Shown here piece after piece: positions 43,504 through 55,590 of a stretch of 64,000 bases of DNA. Both the position numbers and the translations under genes were made by a program. The stretch is from assembly GCA_030068075.1 (NCBI GenBank), contig CM057839.1:55890960-55954959 (forward strand). Reading direction: 5' to 3'. The stretch comes from Paguma larvata. Lineage: Eukaryota > Chordata > Mammalia > Carnivora > Viverridae. The first letter of the stretch is position 1; every line of letters starts with the position of its first letter. Under the pieces are notes generated by a model. That model made no database searches. It was not told where the DNA came from and was given only the letters and a program-made list of their open reading frames with translations.

Positions 43504-43659
43504 AAAAAGCCACTGGAATTTTAGCTGCAGACTTTTCTTAGATGCCCTGTATGAGATAAAGTTCCTTTCTATTCCTATTGTGCTGGAGTAATTTTAGGAA
43601 TGGATGTTCGATTTAATAAAATGCTTTTTCTGTATCTATTAAAAAAAGCCACTGGAATT
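43504..43659. mobile_element. Miniature L1 insertion with inverted payload and 17-base duplication
   Basis: AAAAAGCCACTGGAATT is repeated exactly at 43504-43520 and 43643-43659. The first copy is preceded by TT, giving the classic L1 endonuclease site TT/AAAA. Between them lie about 120 bases of antisense ORF2 (TTAGATGCCCTGTATGAGAT, AGGAATGGATGTTCG, AAATGCTTTTTCTGTATCTA) and a short A stretch at the right. The target site implies a plus-strand insertion, yet the body is antisense. Confidence 0.8.
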
Positions 43660-43689
43660 GGCAACTTTTCCATTGTGTGTGTTATTTAA

Positions 43690-44277
43690 AAGATGACATA
43701 TATAAGAACTAAATTATGTAAGAAAAGACATTCAATTAAGTAGTAACGGTTGCAGTTGGTGTTTTGATATGCTTGGTGTTATTTTAGCACTTTTTTGTTG
43801 TTGATATCTGAGAGTCTAACCTAGATTTTCAGTATTTATCTTTACTCAAATTTTGTTACTCTGTTACTATAGTTCAGAATCTCAGTTGCTTTAGATTCAT
43901 TGGCTCAGCAATCACGGGTTTATTTCTGGGCTCTCTATCTTGTTCCATTGATCTAAGTGTCTTTTTGTTTTGATTACTACAGTTTTGTAGTATATCTTGA
44001 TATCTGAAATTGTGATACCTTCAGTTTTTTTCTCATTCAAGATTGGTTTGGTTATTTGGAGTCTTTTGTGGTTATATGCAAATTTTAGTATTATTTGTTC
44101 TAGTTTTGTGAAAAACTCTGTTGGTATTTTGATAGATATTCCACTGAATTTATAGATTGCTTTGGGTAATATGAACCTTTAATAATATTAATGCTTCGAA
44201 ACTATGCATGTATAAACTTGTCTAATCACTGTTGTACACCTGAAACTAATGTAAACTTGTGTGTCAACTATACTTAA
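43690..44277. mobile_element. Rearranged L1: inverted ORF2 segment followed by a sense 3' end
   Basis: 43870-44180 is antisense ORF2 (TTTATTTCTGGGCTCTCTAT then CTTGTTCCATTGATCTAAG, GATTACTACAGTTTTGTAGT, TTATTTGTTCTAGTTTTGTG, TAGATTGCTTTGGGTAATAT). From about 44206 the sense 3' end follows (ACTGTTGTACACCTGAAACT, GTGTCAACTATACTTAAAAA). The left limit is uncertain. The arrangement is that expected from twin priming during L1 insertion. Confidence 0.7.
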
Positions 44278-45461
44278 AAACTCCCAGTTGTTTAACCTCT
44301 TCCTCTCCCAGAAGGATTAGTTTTGTGTAGATGAAGTCTTGCAACCTTTTAACTCTGATTAGGAGTTGCAAGACTCGGTCAGCCTGATGATAACTTGTGG
44401 TGTGAGTTGTGAAGAAGTGTATTAACCAGTCTCTTTGCTTAGAACCCAGCTTTAGAACCAAACCATAGAGACCACTTACATGAAATTTCTAATATGTGAT
44501 TGAGAAAAGATGTGGCTAGGCTTGGACTCCACAGGATCTGGGCTCTACTGCAGACTCCATCCATTATTCTCTGTAAAACTTCAGAAAAGTACATGAACTT
44601 CTCAGACTCTCATTTGTCTTCATGTTACAAATGAAGATTTTATTGCTGACTTCACAGAATTGTGAGAATAATATGTATGTAAATTCACTCTATAAGTTGC
44701 ATAGCACTGTATGTATGTTTAAATAATTATAATCAAGCTACCTTAAATCTTTCAAGTAACAAAATAGGTGATGATGAATACCATTATTATGAAAAAATAA
44801 AGTCCTAACAAATTACAGTGCATTTATAATCTGAACCTTCCTTTTTTTTTGAACCATTCATTTTCTGACATAGCCAGACATTCTTTGCACATTCCCCATT
44901 TCATATATGTAGAACTTGTTCTCTCTGAAAGTATTTCCTTGAAGAAAAAACATTTCATATACATTTTAGAATACCCTGTAATGTCTGCCATAAAGCAGGG
45001 TACCTAGAAGGCATTCCATAAATGAATGTAATATTAAGATATGGGGCTGCATCACAGGGCAAGTGAAAGTGGGGTTGAGGCATTTGAGGAGAGGAAGTCT
45101 GAAAGCAGCACTGGATCCTTTGGTTCCTGAAGTCCTAAGTCTGAAAGCAAGTTTAAACAGGATGTTAGAGATCTAGAATAGGATTTTCTTTGTGAGTCCT
45201 GCCATATACCCCTCGCCGTCAGACTTCTGACAGACCTTGAATAAATGTAGACAACTGGGTGAAGTGGAGGGAGAGAATGAATGTTTCCGGGCTTTTTGGA
45301 GTGACCAAAGTAGGGAATGCAATGTGGCTTCCTTCACACCAAACCCTTAGAAACCTCACAGCCTTAATTTGTAGGCTATGTTCATGTAGTTGAGCTTAAG
45401 CTGAACTGGCCCCACTGGTTGGGGCCTGAAAGAATTATCTGCATCTGGGGTTCTCCAGGAT
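44278..45461. other. Repeat-poor single-copy stretch of 1.2 kb
   Basis: No recognised repeat or open frame. 45060-45450 is somewhat higher in G+C than its surroundings. Confidence 0.4.
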
Positions 45462-45812
45462 GTATTAGTTTCCTCTTGGTGCTATAGCATATTAACACAA
45501 ATTTAGTGGCTTCAACAACACAAATTTCTTATCTTACAGTTCTAGAAGTCTTTGCTTTGTTTGCTTGTTTTTTTAGCTCCTGAAAAAAACATCACCCCAC
45601 ATCTCCCTCTGTTACTATCATCAGATTCCCTTCTCTCTGGCTTTGAATCACTTGCTCACTCTTAGACCCCTGTGATTACATTGCGTATACCCAGATAATC
45701 CTAGATAATTTCTCTATCTCAAGATCTTTGTCTTAATCATACTTTCAGAGTCCCTTTTGTCATGTAAAATAAGATTCACAGGTTCCAGGGATTGGGACTT
45801 GGAATTTTGGGC
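45462..45812 (-). mobile_element. Old ERVL/MaLR-type LTR, minus strand, degenerate
   Basis: GATGTATTAGTTTCCTCTTG, AATTTAGTGGCTTCAACAAC, TCTTATCTTACAGTTCTAGA, a later GATTACATTGCG block and CAGGTTCCAGGGATTGGGAC. The opening and closing match the LTR at 3726, but the middle is poorly preserved. Confidence 0.6.
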
Positions 45813-45814
45813 TC

Positions 45815-45833
45815 AAAAAAAAAAAAAAAAAAA
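45815..45833. repeat. (A)19 run
   Basis: An uninterrupted A run at the right edge of the LTR relic. Confidence 0.95.
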
Positions 45834-46431
45834 GCCTCTTCTACAACAGAAGTCTAAGAATCCAAGAGAGAAGGACCCAGGTGCTGCCTGAGGTTTAATG
45901 TAGTGACCCTTATTTCTTATGGTTCAAAATTGTCAGGCTTTGCCCCCAAGTCTTACTAATCAAATTAACTGCAAGTCCAGGTGATGGTAAAGAGAGGCTC
46001 TGTGAAACAGCTCTATTGCTACCTCTGAGGAAAAAGACATTTGTCTCCTCCCCAGGTAAATGCAGTAGCTAGAGATGGTTCCCTTGGAGAATGAGAGAAG
46101 GTATTGCTTCATCCCATGTTTGCCTAGTTTTTTCATCTTTGAAGAGCCAACTTCGAAAATGGTTGGACATATATACACAAAAAGAAGACACTGAACCACA
46201 GAGCACTTCCTACTTCTTTATCTTCCTTTCTCCCTCCCTTAACCACTTTCTGCTTTCTCTCTATTCCAAATCCCAGGGGGAGAACTAGAATAAAGAAGGG
46301 AAGGATTAGCAACAAAGATCAAAATAACAAGAAAGCAGAGGGGAGGAGGAACACGGAAGAGACAGGAAAAGTAGAGTTATCTAGGGGAGAAGTAGAGAAA
46401 GGAGAAACTTTAAGATCCCAGAGCAATGCTG
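45834..46431. other. Single-copy stretch, no feature seen
   Basis: Purine-rich around 46280-46410. Overlapping short frames on both strands (45960-46315) have no known motif. Confidence 0.4.
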
Positions 46432-46722
46432 TCCAATAGAAATATATTGTGAGCCACACATGTGACCTCTGATTGGTATTTTAAATTTTCTAGTAGGTAT
46501 ACTTAAAAAGTGAGAAGAAACCCATTATACCAACATGTTATCATTTTAAATTGCAATTGAGATAAACACTTGTCAATGAATTACTTTACTTGTCTTGTGC
46601 TGAATACTTGGAATTTGATGTGTATTTTATAATCGAAGCATATATCAGTTGGGTTTAGCCACATCTCAAATGCTCAAAGGCCACACATGACTCGTGGCTG
46701 CCTTATTGGACAACATAGCTAT
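46432..46722. mobile_element. Old hAT-type DNA transposon, both ends preserved
   Basis: Left end CAATGCTGTCCAATAGAAAT and right end TTATTGGACAACATAGC are inverted relatives of CAGTGCTGTCCAATA. The interior has TTTTAAATTTTCTAGTAGG, TTTAGCCACATCTCAAATGC and a CAAAGGCCACACATGACTCG region. It shares its ends with the relic at 31725. No transposase is encoded. Confidence 0.8.
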
Positions 46723-48725
46723 AGAAGATTCCATTTCTCTTTTGATTGAGTTTTTAGGAAGGCAAATTAACTTCTCAGAAAAAGCAATGTGAATTGATGA
46801 AGTTCTGACTAAGAGTTAAAGAAAAAGAAACATTCTAATTTTGATTTCCTTTACAACCTACTAGGCAGATCTTCTCTCAGTCTCCTGTAAAGAAAGATAC
46901 TCGTGATACCTGAGTTTCACATTTCCCACAGTGAAATCAGCAGCTATGACAATAGATTCTGAAAGTCATTTTGCACTTCTTGAAAACAGATGTTGCATTA
47001 CTTATACTTAGTAGGTGGATCTGTTTATTGTGTTGTCTTGTTAAATGCAATGTTACTGGTAAAACATTCTGTAGGTTTCTATACTTCATACTGGTTATGC
47101 TACTTTACGTTGACTAAAGATGTAAGAAAGGAGACTTAGGGTGTTGCTACAGCAATAGATTTTCATGGAAGTAAGGAAAAGAATAAATATGAAGAGTTGT
47201 TGGGTTTTTTTTTTCTTGCACTATTATATTTACATTTTCTATGTAGTACCTCATTTTGTCTTGTCTTACTTGCCCTGTTTACTTACCAGTCATGGCATGA
47301 AATTTTAATTGTGGCGTAGCTGGCTGTCTCCATACTAAAGAAACAAAAACAGACCACAGGGCAGTCAGCCAGAAATTGTTCTCTTATGTGATGCCCACTA
47401 AAGCAAAATGAAGGTGCCAAGCAATTATCTGGTGAGTGAGATCAATATAGACAGTGAAATCAGATTATTCATTACTCACTACTCCATCTTTTTCCATTGT
47501 GGGACCAAAATCACGAGTGAAAGTTGCAAAATCTTCACTTCATGCTATTCCTATTCATTCTCTGTTGGCAGGGCTCACTCTCTTAGGGCCCAAAGACTCT
47601 CTTTTGTCTTTACTATGTCCCAGAACCTCTTGGCATAAAAACTAAAAATATATATCTCATGCCAGTCAGTGACAGCACATTTTGATTGTAAACTATTTAA
47701 AATTTATCAAAATAATTATTAAATATGTTTTACAATAGGTCCAAAGTATATTTGCCTGTATAACAAGATGTCCCAGAATTGCAGGTAGGTCCTCAAACTG
47801 AAGATAAAAACTGGTACATGTGTCTTTAATGAGACTGGTCAGTGAGCCAGCAACAGAGGCTGCCACTTCACAATACATCAAAATAATAAACTGAGAAAGG
47901 AGGGGGCATGTTGTATTAGTGAGAAATGTAGTGCTAATAGAAGAGTTGTTAATACTTTTGTGTGGGGGAAGGGAAGGTGTACTCTCCCTTCCTGGAGTTG
48001 AGTTGACTAAAAGGAAACTGGCATCTGTTTTCTGGCTGTATCCTTGTTGAACTGCCTGAAGTATTTCCTATACTTATGCTGCCATGTGAGTGTGATCTGG
48101 TAAGACAGCTGCAATGAGAGTATCCTAGGTCCCAGGAGCAGGGCGGCCATTGCTGAAGCAGCTTGTATGGAACACAACGCTAGGTGCTCATCTCATATTG
48201 GAGATATTTGTTATTATTCCTCTTCCTTTCTTTGAGAAGGAGGGATATTTCCTATGAATCCTCTCAAGTTTGGGGGTATAGTTGACCAAGACATGGAGCC
48301 TACTTCTAGATCAGATATCTCCAAAGGTGAAAGACCTGTTGTATCCCAGTATCCTTCAGGCTTCATGAGTCCGTGCCGTACTATTCTTAAGAAGAAAGTG
48401 GAGTCAATTTCTACTCATTCCAGTTTTCTGGTCTCTCATGAGAATATATGAAAATGAACCCATCATTTCCAGGATCCACTCAGAAGTTGGAGGAGAGGTA
48501 GTAACCTCGAAGCTGTCCTGATTGCTGTTGGGTCAGGTGAAGGACCATCTAGCCAGGAGAAGCATTGAGGGTCCCTCTGGAAAAGATTTTTAGGAATGGA
48601 GGTTTAACATGGAAAACCATATTGGAAGCCAACACCCCAACAAAGTCCTTAATATCTAAACCAGACAGGACATCTTTTAAGTACCAACCATTGGCAGTTC
48701 TGGGAGTAAATATGTTAAGCATTGC
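46723..48725. other. Repeat-poor single-copy stretch of 2.0 kb
   Basis: No transposon recognised. Short frames (47408-47881, 48254-48451, 48565-48762) have no recognisable domain, and I cannot exclude a decayed pseudogene near 48250-48450. Confidence 0.4.
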
Positions 48726-48895
48726 ATTAATCAGGGTTCTCCAGAAAGAAAAGAATGAATAAGATATATGTATGTATATTTATATCACATCTACAAGATG
48801 TTTTCACAGCTATAACTAGACTAATGTTTAACCAAACAAATGGGCACCATATCCTAACCAAGTTGACACACACAACTAACCATCACAAGATGTAA
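48726..48895. mobile_element. Ancient interspersed repeat, family uncertain
   Basis: Starts ATTAATCAGGGTTCTCCAGA and AAGAAAAGAATGAATAAG, then a TATATGTATGTATATTTATA tract. It ends GGGCACCATATCCTAACC, AAGTTGACACACACAACTAA and CCATCAC. This is a shortened version of a widespread mammalian repeat whose class I do not recall with certainty. Confidence 0.55.
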
Positions 48896-49476
48896 TCATT
48901 GAAAAAAACATATATTTACAATCTAATGTGTTGAGACTCCTTGATAAACTGGTTACATATTTTATATGAGAAGTAGAAGGAAGACAACGACAGAGATGCA
49001 AAGTGCTGGCTCACCTAAACAAAACTATTCTGGTGGCTTATAGGTACATGTAGTTTGTATCTTTGCATATATGAGAAACAAAAGATATGTGGAAGAATTA
49101 TATATTTTTCTTTTCTGCAGCTATTTCCTCTGGAGACAAAGTTGTGTAGATCCATTAAGTGTCTTTGTGTTCTAGGTCCTGTTTATCTCACTGATTCCTA
49201 TTCAGGCATAGATAGGGTGGAGCACTGTGAGTGGGACTGTGGGTCACTGAAATCCTGGCTAAATTGTGATGATGATGATGGTGACTAGGAAAACAGTCCC
49301 TGGGGAAACAAAAGAATATCTGAACCCACACCATGTAGGATTTTAATTATGAGAACAAAGAAAAGTAGCAGTAATATAACTAGACTTTTTATTGTAATAC
49401 TAAGGGTACAAGACCTAATTTTGATAATAAATTGTAGAGTTGAATGACACAGGTGCTTTTGTGAAAAAAATATTGT

Positions 49477-49478
<2 letters not shown>
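48896..49478. other. Single-copy stretch, no feature seen
   Basis: A short GAT trinucleotide run lies near 49269. No gene. Confidence 0.4.

Positions 49479-49510
<32 letters not shown>
49479..49510. repeat. (GT)16 microsatellite
   Basis: An uninterrupted 32-base GT run. Confidence 0.96.
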
Positions 49511-49511
<1 letters not shown>

Positions 49512-50314
49512 CATGAGTACCTATGTGAAAAAAGCATTAACCCTATGTTAAATTAAATGGCTTCACCAAACCGGGATTCCCTCTCTCCTTGAATTTGGGA
49601 TTAGAGTGCTTCTTATGGCTACTTTTGTGGGCACGTACTTTAATGACTTCCTGACTCCATCACTGTCATTGTCATTAATGTCCAAGCAAGTTCTTCTAAT
49701 TTTGTGTAAATGTAATCTCTGGTTTGTTGATAGTCTTCAGTGGCTGTTATAGAAAGGATGGTTCACAAAGCACTCCCTAATGGTGTAGATCTCAGAAGTA
49801 AATTTAAAAAACAAGATTAAATATATTACTTAAAATTACTTGCCCCATCCCATGAAAGATTGGCTACTTTACCCCTCCAATCCAGAGACCACCCAGGAAG
49901 GAGGCTGTAATGTGATCATCCTTTTTTGATGTATTTATACCAAACCATTCTATTACTCTTTAATTCAAGAAATTATTCTCAAACTCCTATTATGGAGCTT
50001 TAAGCAAACAGCAATGATAGTATACAAAGCTAAGATAAAGCAAACAATTAGAACTAATTCTGACAACTAAAATAACATATCAAGAAATGTATTTAATTTT
50101 TAAAAAAATCTTTAATGCCAAATTGCCAGCAATATTATCTGATTCCCTCTTATTTTTATTTCGTTAGGTAAGTCATGAAAAGCTGTCAGATTTGTATTTC
50201 TAAGGAAAAGCTCATTTGGGAATTAATGGCAAATATCTGTTGAGTACCAATTAGCTGCCTACTCTTATTCTTGGTTTTGAGGGAAATTCGGAGGCAGGGG
50301 AGGGAGCCCTAAAA
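49511..50314. other. Single-copy stretch, no feature seen
   Basis: No open frame or recognised repeat. Confidence 0.4.
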
Positions 50315-50338
50315 GAAAACAAACAAACAAACAAAAAA
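50315..50338. repeat. (CAAA)n tetranucleotide run
   Basis: AAACAAACAAACAAACAAAA. Confidence 0.9.
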
Positions 50339-51082
50339 GCTATAAGACAAAGAAACTCTTGTTTGAAATACATATCTCGCATGCCAACACATTTCATAAT
50401 ATAATATAAATAGTAGATATAAATCATAAGAGTAGAAGCTTAGAAGGGAAGATCAACAACATAAAGCATGAAAGAAGATTTTGTGAAAGAAGCAAGTTTA
50501 AATTGGAATATATGGATGGTACAGAGTGAGAAGATTTTCATAGGTATGGAGGAGGAGGGCTAGGATTCAACAGAGAGAAAAGGATCACATGTACAAGGGT
50601 CAAATAAGAGGGAACTCTCTGGGGATGGGCGTAAGGTCAGAGGAAAGGCTGCCTTGTCTAAAGTTGAAGCTTCCTGTTGAATAAAAGTAGCAAACAGATG
50701 GGGGTGAAAGACAAAATGTAATCTGCCTTAAAGATGAGATTTTATTCCAGCTATTGGAATAGGGATAGCACTCACGAGTGAGGAACATTTCAAAGAGAGA
50801 AAAATGCAGGACTTTATAAAATAAAAGGGTCATTGAGAAAGGGTAGAGGGGTGTATCTTGGAGCATGCAAGGACAGGGTGTTTTTTTGCCATTAGCCAGA
50901 ACACAAAAAGGTGAGCGGTTTTCTTAACTGCCTGTGTTTTCAGGGAGCAAAAGGCTCAAAGTTGAGTATTGTTGACGCTAAGGAGCTATAGATTTGGAGG
51001 TTCTCACAAGGCAGATGGAGAAATTTACAATTGAAAGGGAACCTAACAGAAGCACAAAGTCTACATGATAAAGGTAGTGTTG
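50339..51082. other. Purine-rich single-copy stretch
   Basis: 50520-50930 is rich in GGAG and AGAG and may be a decayed L2 in minus orientation, but the match is too weak to call. Confidence 0.35.
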
Positions 51083-51143
51083 AAAAAGCAAAAACAAACA
51101 AACAAACAAAACAACAACAACAAAAAAACACAACAAAAAAAAA
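51083..51143. repeat. A-rich (CAAA/CAA)n tract
   Basis: ACAAACAAACAAACAAAACA then AACAACAACAAAAAAACAC. The minus-strand phenylalanine/cysteine-rich frame across it is an artefact. Confidence 0.9.
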
Positions 51144-51644
51144 CCCCCGAAGGCTATCCTGCATTTGGTCCCGACACATAAGATAGTGGGAGTGGGTAGC
51201 TAGATCACCCAGAAGGTAGTCATAAAATCCAGAGTGAATGGAGAAGACAGGGAGGCAGTAAAGTTTGATAGGATAAGCACTGAATTAGGTATAATTGAGG
51301 AACAGGGAGGGCAAAGTTGATATCTAGCTGCAAAAAAAGAAAAGGAGAGTAAGTTGCTAAATCAGGTATATGATAAAGGAGAAAGAAGGCAATTTGTTCT
51401 GGAGAATAACCAAAAATGTATGAAAAGAAGCAACTGAGAAAAAATACAGTTCAATAAGATTTTCTCAATCTACTTTGAGAATCGGATGCTATACAGTGCT
51501 TAGTAGGAAAATAACTGACACTTAATAATGGTGCTTGTGTCACCAAAAATTGGAATTTTTTTTGTTAACTGTAATTTGTGCAATTGTTGAAGACTAAAGT
51601 GAAGAATTTTGGCAATGTGAGTCACAGTGAAAATATTTGATGTA
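51144..51644. other. Single-copy stretch, no feature seen
   Basis: No open frame or recognised repeat. Confidence 0.4.
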
Positions 51645-51850
51645 GTGGAAGGCTCACTCTGGACTTGGAATCAGGTATAGTGTCTTGCTTATGAGTTGTG
51701 TGATCTTGGGTAAACCACTTAACCTCTCTGAGTGAGTTTCTGTGCCTTGAAAAGAGGGATAATGGCTTTTCTATCAATGAGAAGGAATAACATACTAAAC
51801 TAATCTTCACAACATAAGTGCTTTGTAAATGCAAATTTTTTATTTTTTGT
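51645..51850 (+). mobile_element. MIR SINE relic
   Basis: A GACTTGGAATCAGGTATAG block, TGTGTGATCTTGGGTAAACC, ACTTAACCTCTCTGAGTGAG, and AAGTGCTTTGTAAATGC. Clear MIR sense landmarks. Confidence 0.82.
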
Positions 51851-51929
51851 TAACTTTGCATTTACTGCCAGAAAGAATTTAGGACAGTGAACAAATATAT
51901 AAAGAATAGAAAGATGAACATATGTAATA

Positions 51930-52145
51930 GTCATGGTAGCTTCTATTTCTCAATCGTTAACTATGTGCCAGTCACTGTGCTACATATTTTATATACATTA
52001 TTCTGTAGCAATCTGCAGGTATTATTTTTATCATAGTGTTCCAGTAGGGAATTGAAGTAAGAGAGGGAATGAAAAAGTCACACAGCAATGGTAAAGCCAG
52101 AATATAAACCCATATCTGTCCTTAAAGATTGAGCTCTAAACATTG
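51930..52145 (-). mobile_element. MIR SINE relic, opposite orientation to its neighbour
   Basis: AACTATGTGCCAGTCACTGT then GCTACATATTTTATATAC, a GAAAAAGTCACACAGCAATG block, and TATAAACCCATATCTG. MIR in antisense. Confidence 0.78.
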
Positions 52146-54438
52146 TACCCAACTGCCTTTCAGAATAGGAAAATCCAAGTACAGCAGGAATTAGATGAAA
52201 AATCATACCAGATATAAGGTTATGCAAATTTTCACAAGTTAGAGTCCTTACATTAGCTATCAGCAAGATACAGATTGGGCTGTGGCTATTACATGGAAAA
52301 GAACATACCATTAGTTACACAATTTACAGTGTCAAGATAAAATGCTACCAAAAAAAAAAAAAACAATTATTGTAATAACACCAGAAAGAAGTGTCTCCAA
52401 AGAGTTAACACCATGTTCAATATACATATCTTCAGCAATATCCTTAATGTAGACAAAACGTTGAATATCAGATAAAGTAGTAGAAGTATCATTGCATATG
52501 TAACAGGATGTTAAAATTAATCTGAACCAAGACATATAAATAAATTAGATCAGAATTTTCAAAGTTAGATCACATATGTACACATATTACACCAGTTCGA
52601 ATTTCCAGCCATATCAATCATATAAAGGGTTGCCAGAGGGAAGAAAAGGATTAGTGGAGGTGTATCTTTGGAAGATCTGTTATATTGCCATGAGTTGCAC
52701 GTCCATCCCTGGGGGATAGGAGGGTGGTGGGGGTGCGCCTCCTTCACCTCAAGTCTAGTGATAAATTATTTTTTAGTGTAAACAGATTAATGCTTATCTG
52801 ACTGAACTTCATCCTAGATTTTTCTCTCTGGGAATTTGATGTGGGTCCCAGGGAAAATCAATTGCTTTTGCTCCTGTTCATCAAGAGGATAGAGCAGAGA
52901 AATGAGACTGAACAGAAATGATAGTGAAAGATGATCAGAATGAAACCAGCCACCTTAGGAGTGACAGTCTGTGAGCCAAGTGCTCACAAAGTCACTTGTA
53001 GGAATTAAAGAGGAGAAAGAGTATTGACATCCAACCATAGATCCAAATCAACTTAAGATCAAGGGGTCTATTGCCAAGAACCCAAGAGGAGGAAGATGTT
53101 CATTGGTGATCAGGAGACGTCCGCTAATGGGAAGGTATGAGCCTGCCTGGAGGGCTTCCTGACAGCAGAACAGAGTGATCAGGATGGGAGATAGTATTCT
53201 TTTTCTGTAGTCTGGGGCAACACATAGTCACTATTACTAGAAGGCTTTGCGATTAGATGACGGTCATGCCTTTACAGCTGAAAGACACATCTTCACATAT
53301 CCCTCTCAAGTAAAAGTTTAATCAATTAATAAGCACTTTAAGGAGCACCAGTTAATGGACTAGATTACCTGAGATATTATAAGAAAAAGATAGCTCATGT
53401 TTCAGGTCCAAATGGAGGAAATGAAAAGACCAAGGGAAGGATTTGTGTTTTATCCAGTGTTATAAAACTCTGGGGCTGACATCCTACAACCTCCTCTTTA
53501 GTCCAGGACTCCGTCAGGTCTGTGCGATGATTTTTTTACTAGAAAGGATCTCAGGACCAAAAGAAAGTACGTTTCACCTTGCCGTGTCTGGTTCACTGGT
53601 GAAGTGCTTGTTATTGGGATTGAGGAAGATATTTTCTACCATAGACAGTGAAATACATTTCAAAGAAAACCCACCAATCTGAGTTTACATGGAGACCCAA
53701 ACACTACCCATCTGTCCACACTGTAGGATGACCTAGTTTCTGTCCTTGAATTGTTGCTCTTAGAATTGGGTGTCTTTTTTTACAGGTTGCAAAATCATGT
53801 TCTTGATTCCTCATTCACTAGTCAAACCAGTCATCTTCATTATTTTGACCTTTCTAATGTTTGGTAATTGAATTGGTTGGCTGATCTATCTCCATTATAG
53901 TCTGCCTTAGAGCAGAACCTTCACATGGGGCCAAATGAGAACTTAGAGCTCTTATAAAGAAGCACTTAAACACTCATTTATTTTGTCTCTCATTGTTAAG
54001 TCTTCTGCTCCATTTGCTGAGTTAGAACACCCTGACATCTGTGGAAGACACTTGGCTCTCTATTATCCAGGGCAACGTCTAGGAGCCATAACAGAGTTTA
54101 TTGTTCCTTCCTTCACCCTGGCTTAAGTGCATTTTTGTGCATACATTATGTGCCTGACATTCTGGGAAGACTCTCATTCCCATTCCTGCCTTAACCTACA
54201 GACTTAGCTGGACTTGAATATTCTGTCCACCTACTGATTTCTCTCTTTTCCTGATTTTTGCTGCTTACTGCCATCACTATTCAATGTCCCTCTGTGTTTC
54301 TGGCCTATAATTGACTGGGAACTAAGACTGTTACGAAGGTGAATTTTCATCACTGCCCAGTTTTATCCATACCAACACTGAGACTTAACCTTCTATACCA
54401 CTGTTGTCCCTCAGAACACCAGGGGTCTTGCCTCGTCT

Positions 54439-54440
<2 letters not shown>
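52146..54440. other. Repeat-poor single-copy stretch of 2.3 kb
   Basis: No recognised repeat apart from an A run at 52350-52363. No frame above about 80 codons. Confidence 0.4.
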
Positions 54441-54496
<56 letters not shown>

Positions 54497-54533
54497 TCTC
54501 CCTCTCTCCCTCTCTCCCTCTCTCCCTCTCTCC
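54441..54533. repeat. (CT)n followed by (TCCCTCTC)n polypyrimidine tract
   Basis: About 50 bases of pure CT, then an octamer array TCCCTCTC to 54533. Leucine/serine and glutamate/arginine frames on the two strands are artefacts. Confidence 0.96.
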
Positions 54534-55333
54534 ATAAACGAATGAGCTGAACCACTGAAACAAGTTCAGGTGAGGCTCAGCAAAGGCTCATTGTAGGGTA
54601 TCTGTGGACTCATGTTTGTTGGATGACCAATAGGGACTGGATAGGCAGATTTTCTCCTAGCTCAGGGAATTTCAAATTTCCTCACTTCTCATTTTCTCTT
54701 CAGTCATACAAAAGCTATGCTGGAAATGCCGTTTGTATAATGTTTTTAAATTTTCTAAAAAGAATAGTTACATATTTGCTATCTTAGCATAATTCTTGAT
54801 AGTCAACAGGATAGTCACTTGCTTAATTTCACACAGTTAGTAAAGAGAGAGCTAAGATTTATTTTCTAGCCATATGGCCTACCTGAGATAATAACCCTAT
54901 TTTTGTCATCTGCAACCACAAAATACAAAACATAAACTTAAAAAGAAAGTTGTTTTTTTCATTTTTGATATGGAAAATGAGAAATATTAGAATAGTTGGG
55001 TACTTGTCTTAGATATTGGTTGACAATTGAGAGTTTTTGTAGCTTTCATTAGTAGTTACAACAACATAGCTATATTCATGGAGTTTGTAAGATGTTAGAG
55101 AAAAGTGTGTATATGTAATAAGTTTGATCTTTCAAGTAATAGTCTTTGAATTTAATTTTCCATTTTCAAGCAGATTCTAAGAGGGCTCTGCTGGAGAGAA
55201 ACTCACCGGCTGTTCTGTTTCCTTATCTTTGATTTCCTTTAGCATTTGTGATTGTCCTTTAGTTTTAAGTTTTCTCTTTATTCTTTGCCTGGAAATATAG
55301 CACTTGATTCTTCCTGGTTTTCTTCTCTCGCAG
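54534..55333. other. Single-copy stretch, no feature seen
   Basis: No open frame or recognised repeat. Confidence 0.4.
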
Positions 55334-55590
55334 ATGGTCCTTTATCAAGATCTCTTTGGCCAACACTGTCATGTTATAGTAGCTGTTGAGTGCTTCCAAT
55401 GAGGGGATACATTCTGAGCCTTCTGTGATTTAGATTTGGGGATTGCAGCAGATTTCCTTGTTGTCACGATTTTTTATTTGCCAGAGGAGGGCTTGACACT
55501 GAACAGATGTATCTAATCTGTCCGTTAAAAGTATTGTAACTTATTTTTTTATTCCAACGACTTAAATAAAGATTCTTGAAGATTAATGTC
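55334..55590 (+). other. Candidate terminal non-coding exon
   Basis: A strong acceptor-like TTTTCTTCTCTCGCAG ends at 55333. An AATAAA hexamer sits at 55565-55570 with a GT/T-rich element downstream (GTGTTTCCTTTG, near 55599). Between them is repeat-free sequence. The only frame from its first ATG is 22 codons. Consistent with the last exon of a non-coding transcript, but built on signals alone. Confidence 0.18.

Noticed and set aside
54339..54545. Leucine/serine-rich and arginine/glutamate-rich frames
   Set aside because: Translation of the CT tract on the two strands.
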